In this document: positions 20,351 to 32,180 of the stretch, one piece after another
Numbering within the stretch: the first letter of the stretch is position 1
Layout of the letters: every line of letters starts with the position of its first letter
Assembly (NCBI GenBank): GCA_021927905.1
Contig: BLLK01000047.1
Location: forward strand, 1,178,001 to 1,242,000
Length of the DNA stretch: 64,000 nt
Direction of reading: 5' to 3'
Origin: Chaetoceros tenuissimus
Lineage: Eukaryota > Bacillariophyta > Thalassiosirophyceae > Chaetocerotales > Chaetocerotaceae
The notes under the pieces: generated by a model
What the model was told of the DNA's origin: nothing
The model's database searches: none
What the model saw: the letters and a program-made list of their open reading frames with translations, nothing else
Made by a program: the position numbers and the translations under genes

Positions 20351-21547
20351 TTACTTTATTTCAAAGACCTTTTTCCAATCGATTTGTTTGCATATTTTTA
20401 TTGCATTCGACTCATTTGTGAAAGTCAAGGGGTGCTTCCGACTTTGACAAAACTTATGGAAACATGGAACATTCGATCCATCCGGTAGCTTTACATTTGC
20501 AGAGCGCTGAAAGGGTATCTTACTTTGTCCAAGTTTGGTGACAGTTATGTTTCTTTCGTCCACTATCCATTTCAGTAACATTTCACTGTTGCATCCACGC
20601 TTTCCAACTTTTGTCAAATCATCTGGCAGTAGTTTCATGCAAGCCTTGACATCTCTCTTCGATAGTTCTGAATAATAATTTCCAAATACGTCTGCAGTGT
20701 CACGTCGCGAAACTAGGATATGGTCATTTATTTCACTTGGTTGTAGAGGAGGATCCCTTGCATCACATGCAGGGATGAAAATGTCTCCACCTTTAGCTAT
20801 AAGATTGCGTATGTCAAACTCTTTCAACCAGAGAGAGTCGTCACGAAGGAACATGACATAATCGTATTTAAAACCTTCTTCGTTTTCCCAATTGGTGGCA
20901 GTCTTCCACAAACTCTGTATAGCGAGATGCAACCTCAAAAGATTCCTATTTGCATTTGCAGTCCTTTGCGATATAGCAGCGTTTCTATTGTCAATGATAG
21001 GAAATCTTGAGTCTGGATCTTCGTCTGGGTTCTCTTCTAGGGCTCTTTCTCTTCTAGCGATAAGCATTGGCTCAGAATCGATATCAACAGATTTCTGCAA
21101 ATTCACGGCACCTACAGACGAGGACAAACTGGCAATTTTGGTTCGTATATATTCCTCTATGTCAACAAAATCTTCAACAGAAGAAGAAGGTAGTGTGGGA
21201 TCTGGCTGAAGGCGGTCTGTGTATCCTGAGTCTGACCTGTAAGCTTTCATTCGAGCGGTGCTTAGTGACACATAATAGTCAACGGATGCTCTTTTTTTCA
21301 TAGGTTTTATCAAATTTTTCAGAGCAGAATCAAAAATGAACCTATTCAAAGTACCCGCTACAATCACAGCAACTCTCGGCTTTGTTGACGTTGTGGTGGT
21401 CGTTGGTGTAGTCTCGTTGTCCTTGATCATTTCCTCATCAATATGCGTGTTGGAACTTGCTACACATCGAGCAAAGCTCCTATAGTACCAATGGCAGCTT
21501 CTCTTTGCAATGTGTAACATAGGTCTTTGATTTTCATTAATATATAT
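20351..21547 (-). pseudogene. Family A, C-terminal half only, fused to unrelated upstream sequence
   Basis: About 395 residues match the last part of the 848-aa gene at 23610-26156 with few changes, from the IYINENQRPMLHIAK region to the end. The leader, membrane anchor and first domain are gone. At 21547 the homology switches abruptly to the segment that also occurs at 59498, inside a short 'ttacaggtcg' overlap, and a chance ATG at 21610 provides an open frame. This is a recombination chimera. Whether it is expressed is unknown; a soluble product without a signal would not reach the Golgi. Confidence 0.75.
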
Positions 21548-21689
21548 TACAGGTCGTGATGGTGTGATTCCAGTGAAAATCATCATTGATCTAAGTGCTG
21601 TTCCTACCAAAAACGAGTGGAGAATGACTGGTGATCCGCACCGTCATCTATGGCTGTTCAAGTAGATTCCTCCAGACTTCATCTCCTGC

Positions 21690-21832
21690 TCCTTCTCCTA
21701 ATTTAGAAAAAACTCTTTTGAGTGAAGTTACAGAATGCACCGATACCGTCTATGATGGTGCTGTCAAAGCCAATTGTGCTGGCAGTTGTGGGGTCTTTCC
21801 AATCTAAACACGTCTTATTAGAGTTGTTAAGA
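21690..21832 (+). pseudogene. C-terminal exon remnant of an unrecognised gene
   Basis: A reading frame gives KTLLSEVTECTDTVYDGAVK followed by a Cys-rich end (ANCAGSCGVFPI) and a stop. The same end is found at 59655-59762 and, shorter, at 54350-54428. The three copies vary mainly in the Cys-rich last residues. The preceding bases contain 'ctaatttag', which could be a splice acceptor. The family is unknown. Confidence 0.45.
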
Positions 21833-22433
21833 CGCATGATCCGTGACTTTATGTTTGCATTTTTAAGTGCATCTTTTCAACAAGTTTACATGTTATTTTC
21901 TGCATTCTTTCATAGCTGTGTGAGGTTGAGGAACCGTATCCTTCCCATACGTAGATGCTTGAGTTCTCCCGCAGTTTTACATATTTTGAATACTATTTCC
22001 TTGCTTGTCAAATATCTTTGTCTGTACCGTAAGCAATTAGTGATTCATTTCTTTCTTTCTGGTGAAGGTCCAGTAGCCAAAAATAATATATCTTTATACT
22101 CTAACTTGAACTTTCTCTCTGTACAATCATGTTCATGTGATAGGTATGATGTATTCTATTGAACGAGCTCCGTGTCATTAAGCCTTCATCGTTAAAACGT
22201 ATTTTTCAAAATAAAAATTGACATCAAGAATGAGCATAAAAAACTGCCATAGTTCTCATTTTTTCACAATCTGGTTGTGCTGAGCAGCAGGCACTTTTTT
22301 CGTTCCTTTTTCAACTCTCACATGGACTGATGTCAAACCCAACGCTACATACCTTCTTAGAAGAGCCGTATTTCATAGACATAACCACAAACATCTTACA
22401 TTCGCACTTTTCTATTTTCCTCATTCAAGCAAG

Positions 22434-23090
22434 ATGGGGGTTGGCTTTCATGACGATGTAGATCTTATTCCAGATAAGCGGACAGTCAGTTCGAGGATTG
22501 ACTCTGAATCCAAAGATAGCTCTCGTAGGGCAAAGATGTTGCAACAAAGATGTATGGATAGTGTGGCTAAAATGAGAGAGACTTTCAAGAACAGCAGACC
22601 AATATTACAACATCGTATCAGTCAGCTCGAAATTGGTGAGACTTTGGGTCGTGGAGGTTTCGGAGAAGTGCATTCACTTAGATCGATATCTTCTGAAGAT
22701 GGTGAACACGAAACTTTTACGTCAATGGCATTGAAACAAATCAGAGGCAGCCTTTACGGTGCTCAAAGATTACAAGCTCAAGCAGACTTGGCCAAAGAAG
22801 CAGAGTTCTTAAGAGCTCTCTCGACACATCCCAACATTATCACTCTTCATTCAACTGGAATCATTGGAAGTCCAGACTTCTTTCTTGTGATGGATAAACT
22901 TGAAAAGACTTTTGAGGATATGATCTATAAAGAATGGAAGCCTCTATATGAGCAGCGAGATGTCAATATTAGCGAGATAAAGTTGTCGAAGCGTGAAATT
23001 AAGAAAGAGAACACGAGAAACCTCATGATTTCACAAATTAAACTCTTGATTGAAGTTTGCTCATTCTTTATCAACATAGATTGTAGGTAG
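22434..23090 (+). pseudogene. Truncated protein kinase, N-lobe only (218 aa), copy 1
   Basis: The kinase fold starts normally: glycine loop LGRGGFGEV at residues 71-79, catalytic Lys 101 in MALKQI, the C-helix Glu around 122-124, hinge VMDKL at 152-156. The frame then ends SFFINIDCR and stops before any HRD or DFG motif, so there is no catalytic loop and the piece cannot phosphorylate. The last nine codons are sequence shared with repeat module M1 (cattctttatcaacatagattgtaggtagg), so a repeat insertion or recombination cut the gene. About 55 Ser/Arg-rich residues precede the domain. Confidence 0.8.
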
Positions 23091-23609
23091 GAAGTAAAAA
23101 ACTTTTGCACAAAACTACTACTAGAGAAGAATTCCAGGGACTAGCAGGCCTGGAATTTTCTATCAAAATAAAACTGGACAGAGGATTACCATCTCTTCCC
23201 GGTTTCATCTATTCACACCACTTTCAAATGAATCCAAACAAGATCAAAGACGTTGCAACCGAAACAAAAACAGCTTGACTCTTACTACTTAGATCAGCTA
23301 GAGTAGTAACCATGCACGTTCCGATTGATGTATTCTCCCAACAATGATATTCTCGATCCGGTCAGAAGAACTTAATCTTCATAGCAAGTACAAAATCCTC
23401 TTCTTTACTAGTCTAGGAGGCTACCGAAAAGGAACGGGACACTAGTTCTCTTCTCGAGGAGGTTCTAATAATAACTGGAGAAGTTTATCTAGCAACGACT
23501 TTCATGACTCTTATTGGCTATCGATAATAAACATTACAGTACGTACTACTACATAGTCTATATAGATTGTGAATTGAAGCAGCACAAACATTTAAACTTT
23601 CAAATACAT

Positions 23610-26156
23610 TTACTTTATTTCAAAGACCTTTTTCCAATCGATTTGTTTGCATATTTTTATTGCATTCGACTCATTTGTGAAAGTCAAGGGGTGCTTCCGA
23701 CTTTGACAAAACTTATGGAAACATGGAACATTCGATCCATCCGGTAGCTTTACATTTGCAGAGCGCTGAAAGGGTAGCTTACTTTGTCCAAGTTTGGTGA
23801 CAGTTCTGTTTCTTTCGTCCACTATCCATTTCAGTAACATTTCACTGTTGCACCCACGCTTTCCACCTTTTGTCAGATCATCTGGCAGTAGTTTCATGCA
23901 ACCCTTGACATCTTTCTTCGATAGTTCTGAATAATAATTTCCAAATACGTCTGCAGTGTCACGTCGCGAAACTAGGATATGGTCATTTATTTCACTTGGT
24001 TGTAGAGGAGGATCCCTTGCATCACATGCAGGGATGAAAATGTCTCCACCTTTAGCTATAAGGTTGCGTATGTCAAACTCTTTCAACCAGAGAGAGTCGT
24101 CACGAAGGAACATGACATAATCGTATTTAAAACCTTCTTCGTTTTCCCAATTGGTGGCAGTCTTCCACAAACTCTGTATAGCGAGATGCAACCTCAAAAG
24201 ATTCCTATTTGCATTTGCAGTCCTTTGCGATATAGCAGCGTTTCTATTGTCAATGATAGGAAATCTTGAGTCTGGATCTTCGTCTGGGTGTTCTTGTAGG
24301 GCTCTTTCTCTTCTAGCGATAAGCATTGGCTCAGAATCTATATCAATAGATTCCTGCAAATACACGGCACCTACAGACGAGGACAAACTGGCAATTTTGG
24401 TTCGTATATATTCCTCTATGTCAACAAAATCTTCGACAGAAGAAGAAGGTAGTGTGGGATCTGGCTGAAGGCGGTCTGTGTATCCTGAGTCTGACCTGTA
24501 AGCTTTCATTCGAGCGGTGCTTAGTGACACATAATAGTCAACGGATGCTCTTTTTTTCATAGGTTTTATCAAATTTTTCAGAGCAGAATCAAAAATGAAC
24601 CTATTCAAAGTACCCGCTACAATCACAGCAACTCTCGGCTTTGTTGATGTTGTGGTGGTCGTTGGTGGAGTCTCGTTGTCCTTGATCATTTCCTCATCAA
24701 TATGTGTGTTGGAACTTGCTACACATCGAGAAAAGCTCCTATAGTACCAATGGCAGCCTCTCTTTGCAATGTGTAACATAGGTCTTTGCTTTTCATTAAT
24801 ATATATGCGGTCGCGATATTCTTGACCAGTAACTTGCATATGAGGAGAAAGCCTCAACCCTGAGCTTGCTAGTACATGTGGAAATGAAATCTGATCTCGG
24901 TCGGAGAAACAGTGTATTTCATTGAGCCATGAACACCCAAAATCTCCATTAAATTTTCGGCAGGTTGAATCACGCATATCATAAACGATGAAGGCAGTAT
25001 CAACAAGTGGATGCCGATTGTAAAATACCTGACTCGACTGTAGTGCTTCATTACTATGCATTTCCTCGTAGTGTTGACACTGGAGTCGTAGAGTTTCGAG
25101 ATCATCAGATACAGTAGGTCTCTTTTCAGCAGAAGCAATAATAGCATCGCAATGAGCTTTAAAACTGACTGTCGAGGAGTCTCCAACAGAAGCTTTATCA
25201 GGAGGCAATCCCATGTAGCTCGAGCAAACACCATAGCGACCAACGGTACGATCGAAGTGTAGTAAGTAATCGCTTGGTAAACCTTTGGGCGAAGGCATAT
25301 TGCCATGATTCGATTGAAGAAGTTTAGCATCCTGCCAAATCACTCTATCAGCCCAAGGGAAGAGTAGACCAGGATTCAGCTTCAAGATTTTTGTATTCCG
25401 ACGGTTGTTCTTGTATGGCATTCTAGATGGGTCAATCACAATGAGCCGCTGGGAACCATCTGATGATAGAAGGTCTCCCGTATGATCGACATCAGTCACA
25501 AATTGGAAAAAGCAAGTTCCATGACGTCGAACCACTTTGATACTGTGGTCACCAAGAAAATTTGATGATCGCATCCATTGCTCATATTTGCTTCCAAGAG
25601 CAGCTCCGTAAACTACTAATTCTTTGCACTTGCTTGCAAACTTCTTTGCAATATCTTCTTGTAATTCTCTCAAATATTCTGCACCATTTCCGCAAAGCCC
25701 ACAAGTGCGCTTATAGGAAGCAGAACTGAAAATAGAGCGATGTGGATCCTTCATACATGTACCATCTAATATCCAGGGAACGTTCTTCTCTGGTGAATGG
25801 CATTGTATTCTCGGTTCCAATCCTACTGCTTGTCTCAAGAGTGTTTGTTTAGATACATTTCGAGACACCATGCTTTTCATATCATGCTCCTTACTCTCTG
25901 TATGATTGCTACTGGAAGAAGAGTAATCATACAAACGTTGCTGTTGAAGTAAGTCGAAATGAGTTTCTCTACTGGAAAATACATGCTGTCGCTGATTCTT
26001 CATCGACATATTGTCCTTGTCTGGAGCTTTGATAATGTTGGCACTGACAATGTTTAGGTCTAAGGCGATAGAAATGTTGAGAATAATTGTTAGGAACAAA
26101 AGGAGTAACATTCCCAATAGGATCAATTCAATTTTTTTCATCTTTCGCTTCTTCAT
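23610..26156 (-). CDS. Family A: two-domain type II transferase-like protein (848 aa), intact copy
   Basis: The ATG at 26156 opens a basic N-terminus and one anchor (residues about 9-32, IELILLGMLLLLFLTIILNI), giving a Golgi-type membrane protein. The first domain (about 150-470) resembles the DUF616/TOD1-MUCI70 glycosyltransferase-like family. The visible marks are VIDPSRMPYKNNRRNTKILK, FPWADRVIWQDAKLL, a Cys/His-rich middle, and RDQISFPHVLASSGL near its end. The second domain (about 510-848) begins PRVAVIVAGTLNRFIFDSAL and has YVMFLRDDSLWLKEF near residue 685, like the acidic metal-binding motif of GT-A enzymes. Fusion of two transferase-like domains would suit stepwise glycan assembly. The substrate is unknown. 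It lies tail-to-tail with the truncated kinase. Confidence 0.75.
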   Translation of the reverse strand: MKKRKMKKIELILLGMLLLLFLTIILNISIALDLNIVSANIIKAPDKDNMSMKNQRQHVFSSRETHFDLLQQQRLYDYSSSSSNHTESKEHDMKSMVSRNVSKQTLLRQAVGLEPRIQCHSPEKNVPWILDGTCMKDPHRSIFSSASYKRTCGLCGNGAEYLRELQEDIAKKFASKCKELVVYGAALGSKYEQWMRSSNFLGDHSIKVVRRHGTCFFQFVTDVDHTGDLLSSDGSQRLIVIDPSRMPYKNNRRNTKILKLNPGLLFPWADRVIWQDAKLLQSNHGNMPSPKGLPSDYLLHFDRTVGRYGVCSSYMGLPPDKASVGDSSTVSFKAHCDAIIASAEKRPTVSDDLETLRLQCQHYEEMHSNEALQSSQVFYNRHPLVDTAFIVYDMRDSTCRKFNGDFGCSWLNEIHCFSDRDQISFPHVLASSGLRLSPHMQVTGQEYRDRIYINEKQRPMLHIAKRGCHWYYRSFSRCVASSNTHIDEEMIKDNETPPTTTTTSTKPRVAVIVAGTLNRFIFDSALKNLIKPMKKRASVDYYVSLSTARMKAYRSDSGYTDRLQPDPTLPSSSVEDFVDIEEYIRTKIASLSSSVGAVYLQESIDIDSEPMLIARRERALQEHPDEDPDSRFPIIDNRNAAISQRTANANRNLLRLHLAIQSLWKTATNWENEEGFKYDYVMFLRDDSLWLKEFDIRNLIAKGGDIFIPACDARDPPLQPSEINDHILVSRRDTADVFGNYYSELSKKDVKGCMKLLPDDLTKGGKRGCNSEMLLKWIVDERNRTVTKLGQSKLPFQRSANVKLPDGSNVPCFHKFCQSRKHPLTFTNESNAIKICKQIDWKKVFEIK

Positions 26157-26400
26157 CTTGCTTTCGTATCTTCATTTTGATTTGGAATGAGAGGAGGCAT
26201 TGTTGTGCGTCATAGAGAAGAAGAAATAAAATCCTTTTCGAGGGAGAAGTATGATTTGGCGATTACTCGTACGTATTTTTTACTATTAGAAAATGCCAAG
26301 ATCTTGGAACATACGAGCAAATATTTACGTGATTTGTTGGGATGGAGCAGAAGACACTAGCTTGGGTAGGAGGCGTTTTCTTTCTCATAAGGGGGGTATC
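26157..26400 (-). promoter_or_regulatory. Candidate promoter region shared by family A copies
   Basis: This upstream flank is conserved next to other family A starts or leader fragments (9091-9260, 34880-35070 in opposite orientation, 58403-58560). The shared words are 'tacgtacgagtaat' and 'ccaagatcttg' on the coding strand. Conservation outside the CDS may mean a promoter or simply co-duplication. I see no firm TATA or initiator. Confidence 0.4.
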
Positions 26401-26446
26401 GATAAGAGCTTGAATCAAATTGTCCAAAGATCTAGATCATAATCGC

Positions 26447-28030
26447 TGAATTTTGAATGGGCTGGGGGAATTGTCACTTTTTGGAAAATGGAGAAATATC
26501 TCGGTTTCACCCGACTGCCTTAGAAGAGGGAGAACTTTTCATGATGACCCGAACAGGCCCTTTAGAAGAGAGAGAGGGAAAGAATTTAGAGATCTTTTTA
26601 AAATGACCCGAGGGCCCTTTCCAAGACTGAAGTTCAAGAGTTCATGATTCTCTTAGAGGCTTCTCCCTTCTTGAACCGCAGAAGAGGATCTTTCTATTAA
26701 TGACCTGAACACTTCAACCATTTCTTTTTCCCAAGAGATTACCTTTTTCTCCTCAGAGAATCAGAGTTTTTTTAAAGACCCGAGCACTTCAACCATTTAT
26801 TTTTCCCAAGTTAGAACCCTTCCAGGGAAGGAGAACGAATGCAATTCTCTGAAAAAGAGATAGAAAAGGTCTCCCTGACGTCATCTTTGGACTCCAATAC
26901 TAGCTCGTCATTGCATTCTTATGAATATGCCATCTGATCCAACTGTTTGTCCATCCAACTTTTCCGAAGTTCTTACCTATATATTGAAAGAGATGCTGAC
27001 ATGCACTGTAGAAATGGTTTTGACAGTGAAGGATCCCATCAACAATCAGACTGTACTACTTGTCCACAGTAGTGGAAGCCACAAACCTGGCGGAAAGATT
27101 GTAGGAATGTCACGTAATGGTTTGTCCTACATTTCATAGAGACGCAGTTTGGCCATCACAGATGAATCCATCAAAACAGCTTTGGGAATATCTACAATAC
27201 ATTGAAAAAAGACGTCTATAACAGTGCGCTTTACAATTGACCTGGAAAACCAAGATTTACAAAATCTCATGTCATTGGATCAAGTGAAAGAAAGATATTA
27301 ACAGCACGACTCTTGAATTAGATTTCAACCTCAAGGTGTTGGCGCCGACATCCCATTCAAGCAGAAGCGATCATATGACATTCCATTGTGATATTGTTGT
27401 AACATAGCTCTGTACCATAGCTCTATATTTCCCCTTCTTCATTCTATGTCTGGTCGCGATATTTTTTTTTCGACAGATTCTCTTAGCAGAAATGCATTCC
27501 AATATAGTTGCTGTTTACGGCTTTTGTAAACAATTTCTGAAGAAAAGTACTACAGCATCGTTACAACAATCACATTACATAGCACTAGTCGATACAATCC
27601 AAGTCTTTCTATATCTGCTTGAGTATTGTATTTGTACATCACTTTGACATTCATGACAACTATTCATACAGTTCATACAAGAGCCCACACTCCAACAATT
27701 TCTCCTAGCAGGTAGGCGCAGTTGGATTGATAATCCTGAACAAGGTGTAATACCAATCCATTCGCTTCCTGACTTCTTACCAACAGGGACAGACTAGGCA
27801 AAATGATAGAAGGTGGAACTCGACTCTTCTTGGCTTCTTCCAGAAAGACATCATTCTTTATCACCATAGATTATAGGTAGGAAGTAAAAGACTTTTGCAC
27901 AAAACTACTACTAGAGAAGAATTCAAGGGACTAGCAGGCCTGGAATTTTCTATCAAAATAGAACTGGAGAGAGGATTACAATCTCTTCCCGGTTCCATCT
28001 ATTCACACCACTTTCAAATGAATCCAAACA
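26447..28030. repeat. Dispersed module M1, copy b, with kinase-tail sequence
   Basis: Bases 26447-26640 (gggctgggggaattgtcactttttgg, cccgactgcctta, gatgacccgaacagg) recur at 53034-53400. Bases 26640-27860 match 6560-7790. Bases 27860-28030 match the end of the truncated kinase and its 3' flank (23060-23230). No intact gene is present. Confidence 0.75.
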
Positions 28031-28486
28031 AGATGTGGCAACCGATCTTTTCTCTTATTAGGAGTCACTTGTAGTAGTCTTCTTGTTGCCTTTGTAACCG
28101 GTCATCTCTAGTAATAAAATTCATCATTTCTTGTTTTACCATCTATGTAGCTACCTCATTGTTTACATTACATTCTTGCTTACATTATTTGCGTCTATTT
28201 TCATTTTTTGTTTGCTTGTTGTGGTGTCCTCCTTCCTCCTTCTCAATCCAGTAGGCAAGTCCTCAACTCCATTCCTGTCTTCTTCCTTTGCATCATGTCT
28301 TCGTGTACCTACCTAATTGGTTCTATCTTGGAAATTCGCGATCAGTACTCATATGATCGGCTTGGTTATATTTACAGCTGATACCAGCATTTCCTCTACG
28401 ATGTATCCCATTTCAACAATCCTTACATATCTGATAAAAGGTTCCTTCGTTGTCATCAGCTAAGCAAAAGCGACACTGTTATTTTT
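28031..28486. other. 3' flank of the GT61 gene, no gene seen
   Basis: This is T-rich non-coding sequence between module M1b and the stop codon of the GT61 gene. Only short chance frames are present. Confidence 0.4.
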
Positions 28487-31400
28487 TCAATTTTTTGTAG
28501 TGGTAGTGATACTCTCTTCTCTGTGTCTTTTCCTCCAGTTTTTAACAAGCAACTTGACCCCTTCGACGATTTTGGGCACAGAAAGGCAAAGATTTCTACG
28601 TCTCGCAATACCTCGGCGCCCAAGATTTGCGGTCCAATAAGCTGTCTCTTCCGCAAGATTCCCATTCGTCTCGTAGATATATGCATGTTCCAGCCCAATT
28701 GGAGCAGTTAGACTTCCAAAGTAATCCTGAATCACGTATCCTAACGGGAAGATCTCAAGTATTGCACCATTTTCTGGCATGAATATGATTCCCGTGAGCT
28801 GCTCTCAACACAAAGATGTAAAGATGTAAGAAAGCAGTGTGGATACAATTATGTGAGAATAGAGGAATGTAACGTACCTGAGCCCCGTGGGGGGATATCA
28901 CAATATCATGCTCGGAAAAGAATTTTACCTGATCAACAAATGACGAATTTTCAAATCCTACAACTGCCACAGAATCTGTCATGTTGAGCTCCTCTTTAAT
29001 TGACTTTGCAATTTCATCAACGTTAAGCAAACTTCTTGTATTCTTCCTGTTCAGAATTGCAATTTTAGGCATCTCTTTATCAATAAGCTGAGAAGCTGTG
29101 CTACTTTCACCAACGGCACCACGATCGTTACTAGGAGCAAAAAGATCCAGTGCTACCATGAACTGTCTGCGAAACTCTTTGGCATGCACAGGAGAAGCCA
29201 CGAAGAAACCAAATGAATTTCCTACACTCACAGAAGATGAATTATTCCCCTGTCCAAAGTAAGGTCTCATCATGCTATATGTTTCTATTTGGATGCCCAG
29301 CTTCAAAAGAACATCATTTATACCCGTTTGAAATGAGCTCTTGCCATGATACTTTGCATCAGGAACAATTATTATATTGGTCTCCTTTGCTTGCATTTGG
29401 AAGAATGACCAGCACCTGAGAATAAATTGCATATAATGCGGAAAATGCTCATACATCTTGTTTTCTTCAATCCGACAGAGAGCTGTGTTGTTTCTTGGAT
29501 TCTTGGCTGGAGTATTTACCATTTTTGTATTATTGTTTTGTGCCGAGGAAATGTTGACGATCAATACATCACCCGTAATTGTCTCATTGTTATTGCATAC
29601 TGGCGCAGTGATCCTCTCGTTTGCCTTCGTCTTCGTCGTTGTACCATTGCTTTCATTATGGCTAACAGCTCGAGAAGGAGGATGGTATGACAATTTCTTG
29701 ACATTGTTGGTATTGTCATCCGAGGAGCGCAATGCATTCTCTTCTCTGTGTCTTTTCCTCCAGTTTTTAACAAGCAACTTGACCCCTTCGACGATTTTGG
29801 GCACAGAAAGGCAAAGATTTCTACGTCTCGCAATACCTCGGCGCCCAAGATTTGCGGTCCAATAAGCTGTCTCTTCCGCAAGATTCCCATTCGTCTCGTA
29901 GATATATGCATGTTCCAGCCCAATTGGAGCAGTTAGACTTCCAAAGTAATCCTGAATCACGTATCCTAACGGGAAGATCTCAAGTATTGCACCATTTTCT
30001 GGCATGAATATGATTCCCGTGAGCTGCTCTCAACACAAAGATGTAAAGATGTAAGAAAGCAGTGTGGATACAATTATGTGAGAATAGAGGAATGTAACGT
30101 ACCTGAGCCCCGTGGGGGGATATCACAATATCATGCTCGGAAAAGAATTTTACCTGATCAACAAATGACGAATTTTCAAATCCTACAACTGCCACAGAAT
30201 CTGTCATGTTGAGCTCCTCTTTAATTGACTTTGCAATTTCATCAACGTTAAGCAAACTTCTTGTATTCTTCCTGTTCAGAATTGCAATTTTAGGCATCTC
30301 TTTATCAATAAGCTGAGAAGCTGTGCTACTTTCACCAACGGCACCACGATCGTTACTAGGAGCAAAAAGATCCAGTGCTACCATGAACTGTCTGCGAAAC
30401 TCTTTGGCATGCACAGGAGAAGCCACGAAGAAACCAAATGAATTTCCTACACTCACAGAAGATGAATTATTCCCCTGTCCAAAGTAAGGTCTCATCATGC
30501 TATATGTTTCTATTTGGATGCCCAGCTTCAAAAGAACATCATTTATACCCGTTTGAAATGAGCTCTTGCCATGATACTTTGCATCAGGAACAATTATTAT
30601 ATTGGTCTCCTTTGCTTGCATTTGGAAGAATGACCAGCACCTGAGAATAAATTGCATATAATGCGGAAAATGCTCATACATCTTGTTTTCTTCAATCCGA
30701 CAGAGAGCTGTGTTGTTTCTTGGATTCTTGGCTGGAGTATTTACCATTTTTGTATTATTGTTTTGTGCCGAGGAAATGTTGACGATCAATACATCACCCG
30801 TAATTGTCTCATTGTTATTGCATACTGGCGCAGTGATCCTCTCGTTTGCCTTCGTCTTCGTCGTTGTACCATTGCTTTCATTATGGCTAACAGCTCGAGA
30901 AGGAGGATGGTATGACAATTTCTTGACATTGTTGGTATTGTCATCCGAGGAGCGCAATGCATTCTCTTCTCTGTGTCTTTTCCTCCAGTTTTTAACAAGC
31001 AACTTGACCCCTTCGACGATTTTGGGCACAGAAAGGCAAAGATTTCTACGTCTCGCAATACCTCGGCGCCCAAGATTTGCGGTCCAATAAGCTGTCTCTT
31101 CCGCAAGATTCCCATTCGTCTCGTAGATATATGCATGTTCCAGCCCAATTGGAGCAGTTAGACTTCCAAAGTAATCCTGAATCACGTATCCTAACGGGAA
31201 GATCTCAAGTATTGCACCATTTTCTGGCATGAATATGATTCCTGTGAGCTGCTCTCAACACAAAGATGTAAAGATGTAAGAAAGCAGTGTGGATACAATT
31301 ATGTGAGAATAGAGGAATGTAACGTACCTGAGCCCCGTGGGGGGATATCACAATATCATGCTCGGAAAAGAATTTTACCTGATCAACAAATGACGAATTT

Positions 31401-32180
31401 TCAAATCCTACAACTGCCACAGAATCTGTCATGTTGAGCTCCTCTTTAATTGACTTTGCAATTTCATCAACGTTAAGCAAACTTCTTGTATTCTTCCTGT
31501 TCAGAATTGCAATTTTAGGCATCTCTTTATCAATAAGCTGAGAAGCTATGCTACTTTCACCAACGACACCACGATCGTTACTAGGAGCAAAAAGATCCAG
31601 TGCTACCATGAACTGTCTGCGAAACTCTTTGGCATGCACAGGAGAAGCCACGAAGAAACCAAATGAATTTCCTACACTCACAGAAGATGAATTATTCCCC
31701 TGTCCAAAGTAAGGTCTCATCATGCTATATGTTTCTATTTGGATGCCCAGCTTCAAAAGAACATCATTTATACCCGTTTGAAATGAGCTCTTGCCATGAT
31801 ACTTTGCATCAGGAACAATTATTATATTGGTCTCCTTTGCTTGCATTTGGAAGAATGACCAGCACCTGAGAATAAATTGCATATAATGCGGAAAATGCTC
31901 ATATATCTTGTTTTCTTCAATCCGACAGAGAGCTGTGTTGTTTCTTGGATTCTTGGCTGGAGTATTTACCATTTTTGTATTATTGTTTTGTGCCGAGGAA
32001 ATGTTGACGATCAATACATCACCCGTAATTGTCTCATTGTTATTGCATACTGGCGCAGTGATCCTCTCGTTTGCCTTCGTCTTCGTCGTTGTACCATTGC
32101 TTTCATTATGGCTAACAGCTCGAGAAGGAGGATGGTATGACAATTTCTTGACATTGTTGGTATTGTCATCCGAGGAGCGC
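28487..32180 (-). repeat. 1225-bp tandem triplication within the GT61 gene
   Basis: The period is exactly 1225 bases (for example intron donors at 28877, 30102 and 31327). Each unit holds most of exon 1, the intron and exon 2. At the unit joints 'gaggagcgcaat' of exon 1 is fused to 'ctcttctctgtg' of the exon 2 end through 'gcatt', giving the in-frame peptide RKRHREENALRSSDDN. Confidence 0.93.

Larger units (their letters stand above)
21547..26250. repeat. Segmental duplication, copy 1 (kinase piece plus family A gene)
   Basis: The whole interval lines up with 59498-64000: the same upstream phrase, the same truncated kinase, the same 3' flank and the same convergent family A gene. Differences are scattered substitutions and small indels, such as about 30 extra bases near 22165 here. 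Copy 2 runs off the window. Confidence 0.88.

Noticed and set aside
22925-23110. Minus-strand short frames over the kinase pieces
   Set aside because: They are shadows of the plus-strand kinase fragment.
28131-28316. 61-codon hydrophobic frame
   Set aside because: T-rich non-coding DNA produces such frames; there is no homologue elsewhere in the window.
29458-29865. 135-codon plus-strand frame repeated three times in the GT61 gene
   Set aside because: It is antisense to the GT61 exon and present three times only because the gene is triplicated.
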